Source of the DNA: Rhodospirillaceae bacterium CCH5-H10
Lineage (GTDB): Bacteria > Pseudomonadota > Alphaproteobacteria > Reyranellales > Reyranellaceae
Length of the DNA: 8,584 bases
Reading direction: 5' to 3'
Assembly: GCA_001557035.1 (NCBI GenBank)
Contig: LSKJ01000535.1
Location: 1 to 8,584, forward strand
Shown here: positions 1 to 6,532 of the stretch, piece by piece
How positions within the stretch are numbered: the stretch's first letter is position 1
Layout: each line of letters opens with the position of its first letter
The notes under the pieces: generated by a model
Database searches by the model: none
The model's input: the letters and a program-made list of their open reading frames with translations, nothing else
What the model was told of the DNA's origin: nothing
Translations under genes and position numbers: made by a program

Positions 1-1777
1 GGGATATGCAGAATAGGGCGATGTCCAGTTTCAGGTTCGGTTCGCTCAAGCCGCGCAGCTGGTTGACAAGCTGCCGCTCGGCGCCGCCGGCGGCCAGAGA
101 TGCCGTGACGGCAATGATACGCCTTGGCACCGGCTGGTACGGAACGACACGCTCGGCGGCTTCGCGGACGAGGGGAAACAGCCGTTCAGGTACCAATATG
201 GGCTCGCTGCTGGGTGCGGCAGCAAGGGTGCGATGATCGATGCCGATCAGATTCAAGACATGTATGACATCCACGAGCTGCTTTGCATTTTTCGTGTCCG
301 CTGGCTTCAATTCGCGGGCGCCGAGCAGATGATGAAAGGCGGCATCCACGATACCCTGACGCAGGTAGTGTTGGCCAAGCCTCGCCCTGTGGCCCGCTTC
401 TTTGGGCTCCGCGGCGCTCGCCCGTTCAAAGTAGGCGACGGCGCGGTGATGGAGTTGGGCGGCTTCTGCCGCATTGCCCAGACGAACCCATGTTTGTGGC
501 GATGCCGGCAGGGCAGTCTCAGCGGTATCGAGCGCGGCCAGCGCCTCGCTTTCTCGTTCGGCGCTGGCGAGCATGAAAACGAGCTCGTGCCAGGCATCGG
601 CGTTCTGCGGCGACTGCTTGCAGATCTTCGTCCAGGCAGCGATCGCTTCATCGACACGGTTCAGATGCCTCAGAAGACGACCGCTGTAGAGCAGGGCATT
701 GGCGTTGTTAGGCTCGATCTCGAGCACCTTGCGGTAGGCGGCGAGAGCTTCATCGCCGCGATCGAGTTCTTCGAAACAGCGACCGAGGCCGAGCAGCGCA
801 TCGCCCCGTTGCGGGTTCACACGGTGCAGCGCCTCGTACAGGGTGACCGCCACACTCCAGCGAGCCTGTTTGAAAAGGAGTCGGGCCAGTCCGGTCAGGG
901 CCATCGCATCCATCGGAGCGAGCTTGAGCGCGCGGCGGTACTCGCTTTCGGCTTCCTCGGGCCGGTGGGCGCCTTCCAGCAGATACGCCCGCTGAACCAG
1001 TGGTGACGGCGCGCTGGGGTCCCGCTCGGCGATGCGACGCCAGAGATCGAGCGCCTGGTCAATACGGCCGGGGTCTTTCGGCAGCAGCCTGGCGATGCGG
1101 GCGAGGGTATTGCGGTCGTTGGGGAGCTGGTCCAGCATGCCCTGAATGATCGTTTCGGCACGCTGAGTGTCGCCCGCCTGTCGGTAAAGCTGCGCAAGCT
1201 CGAGTTGCGGCACGGGATTAGTGGGCTGCCGCTCCATCCAGTCACCGAAGTGCCGGACGGCTGCCTCCGGATCGCGGCCCGCCAAAATCTGGCCGCAGCT
1301 GGAGAGCGCTTCCTCATGGTTAGGATCATGCTCGAGGACCTTGCGAAAGTAGCCAAGAGCGTCGTCATTGCTCTGCTGGCGTCTGCTGATGCGCGCCATC
1401 TGGAGCAACGGCTCTGTGGAAAGTGATTTGAGAGAGCCGTGCGGCGGCTCAGGCGTCAGGGCAAGGACTTTCTGGTATTGCGCTGCGGCTTCGTCGATAC
1501 GGCCGCTGCGATGGAGCGCACGCGCTAGTTGCAGGGATGGCCTGGTTTGATTGGGGCTGACCTCGATGACGCGCTGCCAAACAACGATCGCCTCGTCATG
1601 TCGTCGCAGCTTCAGCAGAAGATTGCCCAGCGCAGTCAGCGCCGATATTTGATACGGGGCACGGGCGAGCACGGCGCGGTAGACGCGTTCGGCGGCATCG
1701 GGCCTGCCGGCGCGCAGGTAACCTTCGGCGAGCAGCACTTGCCACTCCCGAAAGTCAAAGATGGCCTTTAGAAGCAT
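1..1777 (-). CDS. TPR-repeat protein fused to a GT-B glycosyltransferase (N-terminal part; runs off the left edge)
   Basis: An uninterrupted minus-strand frame of 592 codons starts at ATG 1777 and is still open at base 1. Residues about 10-500 are a long TPR array: helical pairs with the typical G-x-Y/L...A...Y...L...P spacing, for example GRIDEAAAQYQKVLALTP (about 92-109) and GDEALAAYRKVLEIEPNN (about 341-358). From about residue 552 comes a beta strand followed by TASLAAGGAERQLVNQL, the glycine-rich start of a GT4-type N-terminal Rossmann domain, so most of the catalytic domain lies outside the window. TPR arrays generally bind partner proteins or arrange substrates; with a glycosyltransferase the likely job is glycan assembly or protein glycosylation (inference). 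The frame stays open about 250 bases upstream of this ATG but contains no other ATG; a TTG start upstream is possible. The Shine-Dalgarno match before the ATG is weak. No signal peptide, so probably cytoplasmic. Confidence 0.85.
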   Translation of the reverse strand, partial: MLLKAIFDFREWQVLLAEGYLRAGRPDAAERVYRAVLARAPYQISALTALGNLLLKLRRHDEAIVVWQRVIEVSPNQTRPSLQLARALHRSGRIDEAAAQYQKVLALTPEPPHGSLKSLSTEPLLQMARISRRQQSNDDALGYFRKVLEHDPNHEEALSSCGQILAGRDPEAAVRHFGDWMERQPTNPVPQLELAQLYRQAGDTQRAETIIQGMLDQLPNDRNTLARIARLLPKDPGRIDQALDLWRRIAERDPSAPSPLVQRAYLLEGAHRPEEAESEYRRALKLAPMDAMALTGLARLLFKQARWSVAVTLYEALHRVNPQRGDALLGLGRCFEELDRGDEALAAYRKVLEIEPNNANALLYSGRLLRHLNRVDEAIAAWTKICKQSPQNADAWHELVFMLASAERESEALAALDTAETALPASPQTWVRLGNAAEAAQLHHRAVAYFERASAAEPKEAGHRARLGQHYLRQGIVDAAFHHLLGARELKPADTKNAKQLVDVIHVLNLIGIDHRTLAAAPSSEPILVPERLFPLVREAAERVVPYQPVPRRIIAVTASLAAGGAERQLVNQLRGLSEPNLKLDIALFCIS

Positions 1778-2077
1778 TCCGAATTGCCGACAGTTAGGGC
1801 GCCATGGAGGTCGACGGCCAACCGCCGTGATGATTGGGTACGCAGCCGGACTTGGCAAGTCAATCGCCGTTTGGTTTCTGGTCCTTGACGGGGGCCTTCG
1901 TATCTGGACGAAGCCAAGGCGTGCTCCGCGATGTCGGATCTCCTTGTTGATGTCGAAGCGGCAAAATAGAGTGAGTACGGTATCACAATCTGCCGTAGGG
2001 CGGGTTCGAAAAGAACCTCGGCACCTTCATGATCCTCTGCTAAAATTCACCTAGGTTAACCGTGGTACCTCTGGCAG
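1778..2077. other. Divergent intergenic region between the two TPR-glycosyltransferase genes
   Basis: These 300 bases separate two genes transcribed away from each other, so both promoters should lie here. I see no intact gene and no strong sigma-70 promoter on either strand. Just before the plus-strand gene are two short palindromes, GGTTAACC (2054-2061) and GGTACC (2064-2069), which could form an operator or be chance. An in-frame TAA in this stretch rules out any upstream extension of the plus-strand gene. Confidence 0.6.
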
Positions 2078-4942
2078 ATGACGCTGTTCAATCGATTCCT
2101 CCGTACACTTTGGAGACCGGCTGCGATTAGGCTAGAGAGCGCGGAACTCGCTCGAGGTCGAGCGGCGTTTCGGGTCGGAGATGATCGTGTGGCGGAGCAG
2201 GCCTTCTTGGCCGTATTGGCGTCTGGCATACACGAAAAGGAATGCCACCTCCACCTGGCGCGCATCTACAATCGTGGGGCGAAATGGGATTTGGCGCTTG
2301 AGCAGTGGTTGTGGCTGCGTAACAACAATCCCGAAACTATAGAGCCCCGTTTGCAGGTCGCCCGAGCGTACTTTCGGTTGGGCCGCTACTCGGAGGCTGA
2401 GCTTGCTTTTCAGGAGGTGTTGGCTATTGCTCCCGAGCATTCGGAAGCGCAGCGGAAGCTCAGCGAAGTCGCGATGCGGCGGCAGCCGCCATCCCAACCG
2501 TCAAAACTTACAGCTGCTTCGCCTTTCGAGAAAGGACGGATAAGATTCAAGAACGGGGATTTCGAAGCTGCTGAAAGGCACTTCATCGCCGCGCTTAAAG
2601 AGGGCGGTAATGAGGCTGGCTCTCGCCTCTATCTGGCGCGGATTTACAATAGCGAGCAGGACTGGTTGAAGGCGTTGGAACAGTGGACCTGGCTGCATGC
2701 ACATGATCCGACTGCGCTTGAGCCGCAGCTTCAGGTAGCCCGGGCCCAATTCCGTCTTGGCCGGCTGCCAGCTGCTGCTGAAAATTACCGGGCAGTACTT
2801 GCTCTTGCTATGGATCACGAAGAGGCTCGACTCTCGCTCCAAAAGATTGAGGCTATCCAGTCCCACGCGTCGTTGTCCACCACGAGTCTTTCTACCGGCA
2901 AGTCTTGGTTGCCCTTGGTGCCGCCTGAGTTGCGGTGGCAAGTGGCAAGGGATTCGCTGGAACTGACTGTAGCGGCCCTGGAAGGCCTGCTGGGGGCTGT
3001 CGGTCGGCATGCCGGCGCACTTGCCTCAGTGCTGGAAGCCTACGGCAACGTCTCTGGCGAAATGTCAGCGCATAGGCAACTCTACCGAGTACAGGCGGAA
3101 GCTCAGGTCGAGAAGATAACTGGACAAGTGAAGAGCGCTAGACGAATGGCGCGGCGGTTATCGCAACGTACACTCAAGATGCTGCGGGTCTTTGATACGG
3201 CGGTGGGGCGGGCTCCGGACAATGAAGCATTGCCGCAGCCGTTGGAACCGCAGTGGGTACCATCTAGTTCGTGGCACGAGTCGCCGCTTGCAATCGCGAT
3301 CGGCATCAGTCGGAAAACCAGCTTCCAGGCAGCGCTACTGTGGTTAATTCGCACAGTGCCGGTTGATGGTCGGTCATCCATACTGATTGAATTCGCGACG
3401 GCGCTGCGCAAGTTCGATGAAAATGGGTCGATCCGCGCGTTTTGGTTGGCTTACGGAGTTAATCCCACGCCCGTGGCTGCGGCTCGTGTCGCAGGCAGGA
3501 TGTTTCAGACTGGCAACCTCTCACACTCTAGCCTGCTGTTGTCGGCTGCGCCCGCTGAAGCAGTGTCGCCGATGGCGGTTGAGATGCGGTCGACCGCCTT
3601 CCTCTATCGCAATGGCATTGAGATCCCCCCCCGTGGATTGCAGTCAAACGCGCGATCGAGCAGGCGGTTTGCATATGTGGCCTCGTCGTCGCTACCTTTC
3701 CAGGTGGCTGGCTACACACTGCGGACGCACCGACTACTCGAAGCCCTTGCGGCCAAGGGTCAGGAGTTCGTCTGCTTTACTCGGCCTGGTTATCCATGGG
3801 ATAGGCCACGAGTATGCCCGCCTGATTTTGCTCAGGATCGTCACTTGCATAGGATTGACCATACAACCTACATTCAAACGCCATTGCCGGACGCTTATAG
3901 AAATCCTGATCGCTTTGTAGAGCAGATGAGCTGTTCGCTAGAGCGGGATTTCCGGACCTACGGTTGTGATATTGTTCAGGCCGCGTCGAATAGCCGGACT
4001 GCCCTGCCGGCTTTGATTGCTGCACGGCGGGTGGGCGCTAAGTTCATCTATGAGGTACGCGGTTTGTGGGAACTCACCGCTGCCACGCGAGTGGCAGGTT
4101 GGGATGAGACGGAGCGTTTTACCTTCGACCGCAAGCTCGAGGTGCTGGTTGCTTCCAACGCCGACCACGTCCTCGCTATATCAGAGGGAGTTCGTCGAGA
4201 ATTGGTGTCAGGCGGCGTCAATGCCGAGCGCGTTTCGCTTTTGCCCAATGCGGTGGACCCCGATGAATTCCGCCCACGGCCGAAAGATGCGGCGTTGGCG
4301 AGATCACTAGGTCTGCTCGATGACGACTTCGTCCTAGTTTATGTAGGGTCGCTGACGTTGTACGAGGGCCTAGATGATCTGGTCGTCGCCTTGTCAATAA
4401 TGCGTCGCGATGGTCAACATTCTAAGTTCGTTCTGGCGGGGGCAGGAGAAGCCGAAAAGAATCTTCGTGAGCTGGTCGAGCGTGAGGGTATGACGGATAG
4501 GGTTATATTTGTCGGCCCTGTTTCCCCTGAGGAGACGAGCCGATATCTTTCACTCGCGGATGCAGTGGCGCTGCCGCGCAAGCGCTTTAAGGTTTGTGAA
4601 GTAGTGCCTCCACTCAAGCCCTACGAGGCTATGAGCATGGCAAAGCCGGTGGTCGTCAGCGACCTTGGCGCCCTCACTGGGATCGTCGTTGACAGCGAGA
4701 CGGGCTTGGTTTGCCGGCCTGATGATCCCGGAGACTTGGCTCGTGTCCTGATCAGCCTTCGCCAGGATCGTCATATGGCACGGAGCCTCGGTATGGCGGC
4801 GAGAGAATGGGTGCTGCGTAATGCAACCTGGCAGCGGGCTGCCGACATAGTGCTGCAAACCCATGACAAGCTGCGTACGGAACTCGATGAAGTAGAGTAT
4901 TGGGCGCCGCCTAGCGAAGGAAGGGACGCCGATGGCCGTTGA
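2078..4942 (+). CDS. TPR-repeat protein fused to a GT4-family glycosyltransferase (954 aa)
   Basis: Residues about 22-260 are TPR-like helices arranged as two copies of a 106-residue block. Residues about 280-520 match nothing I recognise; 335-372 is basic and helical, and 430-490 looks like further helical repeats. Residues about 529-930 form a complete GT-B fold of the GT4 type: GYTLRTH (545-551) in the N-terminal domain, YEVRGLWE (658-665), AISEGVRREL (700-709), LLPNAVD (721-727), VGSLTLYEGLDDLV (756-769) and PLKPYEAMSMAKPVV (845-859), where Glu850 is the usual donor-ribose-binding glutamate. The first glutamate of this motif sits nine residues before Glu850, not eight. The enzyme should transfer a sugar from a nucleotide-sugar donor; donor and acceptor cannot be read from sequence. 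It has no signal peptide or obvious membrane segment. An in-frame TAA lies seven codons upstream of ATG 2078, so this is the first usable start; its ribosome binding site is weak. It overlaps the following GT2 gene, suggesting co-transcription and coupled translation. Confidence 0.93.
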   Translation: MTLFNRFLRTLWRPAAIRLESAELARGRAAFRVGDDRVAEQAFLAVLASGIHEKECHLHLARIYNRGAKWDLALEQWLWLRNNNPETIEPRLQVARAYFRLGRYSEAELAFQEVLAIAPEHSEAQRKLSEVAMRRQPPSQPSKLTAASPFEKGRIRFKNGDFEAAERHFIAALKEGGNEAGSRLYLARIYNSEQDWLKALEQWTWLHAHDPTALEPQLQVARAQFRLGRLPAAAENYRAVLALAMDHEEARLSLQKIEAIQSHASLSTTSLSTGKSWLPLVPPELRWQVARDSLELTVAALEGLLGAVGRHAGALASVLEAYGNVSGEMSAHRQLYRVQAEAQVEKITGQVKSARRMARRLSQRTLKMLRVFDTAVGRAPDNEALPQPLEPQWVPSSSWHESPLAIAIGISRKTSFQAALLWLIRTVPVDGRSSILIEFATALRKFDENGSIRAFWLAYGVNPTPVAAARVAGRMFQTGNLSHSSLLLSAAPAEAVSPMAVEMRSTAFLYRNGIEIPPRGLQSNARSSRRFAYVASSSLPFQVAGYTLRTHRLLEALAAKGQEFVCFTRPGYPWDRPRVCPPDFAQDRHLHRIDHTTYIQTPLPDAYRNPDRFVEQMSCSLERDFRTYGCDIVQAASNSRTALPALIAARRVGAKFIYEVRGLWELTAATRVAGWDETERFTFDRKLEVLVASNADHVLAISEGVRRELVSGGVNAERVSLLPNAVDPDEFRPRPKDAALARSLGLLDDDFVLVYVGSLTLYEGLDDLVVALSIMRRDGQHSKFVLAGAGEAEKNLRELVEREGMTDRVIFVGPVSPEETSRYLSLADAVALPRKRFKVCEVVPPLKPYEAMSMAKPVVVSDLGALTGIVVDSETGLVCRPDDPGDLARVLISLRQDRHMARSLGMAAREWVLRNATWQRAADIVLQTHDKLRTELDEVEYWAPPSEGRDADGR
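2153..2848 (+). repeat. Tandem intragenic duplication of a ~106-residue TPR block
   Basis: Residues 26-131 (2153-2470) and 152-257 (2531-2848) of the 954-residue protein align end to end without a gap. I count about 50 identities by hand, nearly half of the positions. Shared landmarks include LARIYN, ALEQW, QLQVARA or RLQVARA, FRLGR and VLA. The copies are joined by a 20-residue linker rich in Pro, Ser and Gln. The DNA copies have diverged, so the duplication is not recent. Confidence 0.85.
3625..3632 (+). repeat. Homopolymeric tract of eight C residues inside the TPR-GT4 gene
   Basis: Eight consecutive C bases encode the end of Ile516, Pro517, Pro518 and the start of Arg519, in the linker about ten residues before the GT4 domain. 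Loss of one base would put translation into a frame that stays open to a stop at 3918-3920. That would leave the TPR part intact but replace the catalytic domain with roughly 96 unrelated residues. Confidence 0.9.
4917..4925 (+). promoter_or_regulatory. Ribosome binding site for the GT2 gene
   Basis: The purine stretch AAGGAAGGG lies inside the end of the upstream coding region, six bases before ATG 4932. It supports this start and fits translational coupling with the overlapping upstream gene. Confidence 0.7.
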
Positions 4943-6263
4943 GGTCGCGCCAGTAACGGTGGCCATAGCAACCTTTAATCGCGCGGCCATGCTGCTCGAC
5001 GCGTTGAGGAGTTGCCGGCGCCAGACGCTGCGACCGGAGAATATTGTAGTTGTAGACGACGGCTCTTCAGATGGAACCGCACAAGCAGTTGCCTCCCTTA
5101 GTTGGCCAGAGATTATTTACGTCAATCCGGGTAAGGTGGGGCTGGGGCGAGCGCGTAATATAGCGACGTCGCTGACCAGAACTGAGTATCTCTGCATCAT
5201 GGATGACGACGATATCATGCTCCCGAACCGTATTCGAGATCACATGAATTCGTTTAAGAGCGGCGTGCAAATGAGTCACGGCGGCTGGATCAACTTCAAT
5301 GCTGGTGGTGAGCTTGAGTTTAGGCCCGGGAAGAAAGTTACCGAAGACGTAATCGTGTATGCGGGCAAGGCGATCACACATGGGGCCTGTTGCTATGTGA
5401 CTGATTTATTGGCAAAGGTTCCTTATCGGGAGAATATAGTTGGAGGTGTCGACTTCGACTTGGCGGTTCGATTGGTGCGCCGCGGATTGGCCTGTGCCCA
5501 CACGCAGTCTTATGTGATACTTCGACGCATGCACGGGAGCAATCTCTCGTTGAGGCATGGGGATCAACAGCTCCGGACGAGACGAGTGGTCGTTGAAGCA
5601 GTTAGCGCAACACGTAGCAAAGCCGAAACAAGCGCTCGTCAAATGGAGGCGATGATTGAGCCAGAACTTGCGATTGAGGCGCCGTCTATATCAGGCATTT
5701 ACGGAGTTCTGGGAAAGTTTCAGGAAGCTCTCCGAGTAACCGTTGAAGTTCCGCGGCATGCAGGGCAGTTCGTAAATTTCACCCGCCGGTTAGGCGTCAG
5801 TGTACTACCATTTGAGATAATTGATCCCAAGCCAGATCTCTCGTTCTCGCTAACGCTTGCCTTCCAACCTACTCGATCGGTAATGATTCTGGAGTCCTTA
5901 TTAGAGGCGGTACGCCGATGTGGTGCCGCAGCGAGCTTTTGCAGTAGTCGGACGATGCCTCGTACTACATCGCAAACTCTTTCCACGACTGTTTTATCTG
6001 GGCAATTTAGGCTTGGTATAAGGTCTGTCAGTCTTCAAGAACTAAGGCATGCGTATGAAGTGCTTGCGCAATCCCGTTGCTGGACTTGGTATTTTGCTGC
6101 GCGCCAACAGAGGCATCTCCATCTTTACAAGAGTTTTTACTGGCTGCTTTCCGCGCCATTCGAGATCCGGCTAGACGCAGTTCAACAAGAAAAGTATGTA
6201 CGTGACCTTCAAGCTTATATTCATGAAGAAACGAACCTTTACGTGGACGTTATCGGCGCGTGA
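4932..6263 (+). CDS. GT2-family (GT-A fold) glycosyltransferase with unassigned C-terminal extension (443 aa)
   Basis: Residues about 7-210 form a GT2 catalytic domain. Visible motifs are VAIATFNR (10-17), VVVDDGSSDGT (39-49), GLGRARNIA (70-78) with the usual donor-site arginine, and IMDDDD (89-94), which contains the metal-binding DxD. GGVDFDLAVRL (171-181) is in the place of the family's catalytic-base segment, and MHGSNLS follows (200-206). Such enzymes transfer a sugar from a nucleotide donor with inversion, here probably onto a growing surface glycan on the cytoplasmic side of the membrane. Residues about 215-443 match no family I recognise; this half is rich in Trp, Tyr and His near the end and has no clear transmembrane helix. 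The gene starts 11 bases inside the upstream TPR-GT4 gene and has a good ribosome binding site, so the two are very likely one operon. Its stop TGA overlaps a GTG that opens a short decayed-looking frame. The base composition is more AT-rich than the leftmost gene. Confidence 0.9.
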   Translation: MAVEVAPVTVAIATFNRAAMLLDALRSCRRQTLRPENIVVVDDGSSDGTAQAVASLSWPEIIYVNPGKVGLGRARNIATSLTRTEYLCIMDDDDIMLPNRIRDHMNSFKSGVQMSHGGWINFNAGGELEFRPGKKVTEDVIVYAGKAITHGACCYVTDLLAKVPYRENIVGGVDFDLAVRLVRRGLACAHTQSYVILRRMHGSNLSLRHGDQQLRTRRVVVEAVSATRSKAETSARQMEAMIEPELAIEAPSISGIYGVLGKFQEALRVTVEVPRHAGQFVNFTRRLGVSVLPFEIIDPKPDLSFSLTLAFQPTRSVMILESLLEAVRRCGAAASFCSSRTMPRTTSQTLSTTVLSGQFRLGIRSVSLQELRHAYEVLAQSRCWTWYFAARQQRHLHLYKSFYWLLSAPFEIRLDAVQQEKYVRDLQAYIHEETNLYVDVIGA

Positions 6264-6451
6264 AGATCTATTGTCTGATTGGCTCGGCTCCGAAAGCGCC
6301 CCAATAATTTGCGGCTCTACGTTGGAACATGGCTTTATTGACGAGCTAGTGGCTTCAATACGTCTAGAATTTCCTGCCTACCTAAGTTGACTTAAAGTCA
6401 GAACCAGTGATTCGAGTTTCTGAGACTCCTTGGCTTCGCGCCTGCGAATAG
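6260..6451 (+). pseudogene. Possible remnant of a decayed small gene after the GT2 gene
   Basis: A GTG at 6260 overlaps the GT2 stop codon in a four-base GTGA overlap, typical of coupled genes, and reads VKIYCLIGSAPKAPQ before a TAA at 6305. Directly after, another frame gives a protein-like stretch, PIICGSTLEHGFIDELVAS and on to FPAYLS, ending at TGA 6388-6390. Then the first frame again gives VDLKSEPVIRVSETPWLRA, ending at TAG 6449-6451. One extra base in the CCCC run at 6299-6302 would join the first two pieces. A frame change just before the GT2 stop would instead add the middle piece to the GT2 protein. I cannot name a family, and short protein-like stretches can arise by chance. Confidence 0.25.
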
Positions 6452-6532
6452 GCTGCTTGCAGGGAGAGAAGCATTCTAGGGTAAGGCTACTTGACGGAGG
6501 AAGTGTTCCGGAATTTTAGGGAGGTCTTCAAC
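6264..6532. other. Region without an intact gene between the GT2 and beta-helix genes
   Basis: These 269 bases separate the GT2 stop from the preferred start of the beta-helix gene. Apart from the possible gene remnant in the first two thirds, I see no intact coding frame, no convincing terminator hairpin with a T run, and no clear promoter. Whether the beta-helix gene belongs to the upstream operon is therefore open. Confidence 0.5.
6518..6524 (+). promoter_or_regulatory. Strong ribosome binding site that decides the beta-helix gene start
   Basis: AGGGAGG lies eight bases before GTG 6533. It supports this GTG over the in-frame TTG at 6491. Starting at 6533 also puts the hydrophobic stretch at the right distance from the N-terminus for a signal peptide. 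Confidence 0.75.

Noticed and set aside
233..1006. A 257-residue plus-strand frame
   Set aside because: It lies opposite the minus-strand TPR gene, whose repeat pattern is unmistakable; the plus frame has no recognisable domain and is a typical shadow frame in GC-rich DNA.
895..1368. A 157-residue minus-strand frame
   Set aside because: It is out of frame with the TPR translation over the same bases and has the Arg/Ser-rich composition of a shadow frame.
1820..1860. Minus-strand TTGACT with TACCCA 17 bases downstream as a promoter for the left gene
   Set aside because: The -35 match and spacing are good, but the -10 box matches the consensus at only two of six positions.
1944..1972. Plus-strand TTGTTG with TAGAGT 17 bases downstream as a promoter for the TPR-GT4 gene
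   Set aside because: The match is weak in both boxes and is expected by chance in 300 bases.
3387..3920. A 177-residue plus-strand frame inside the TPR-GT4 gene
   Set aside because: It is a shifted frame of the true gene with no domain of its own. It matters only as the frame entered if the C tract loses one base.
6491..6532. TTG start at 6491 for the beta-helix protein
   Set aside because: It adds 14 charged residues before the signal peptide and has a poorer ribosome binding site than GTG 6533.
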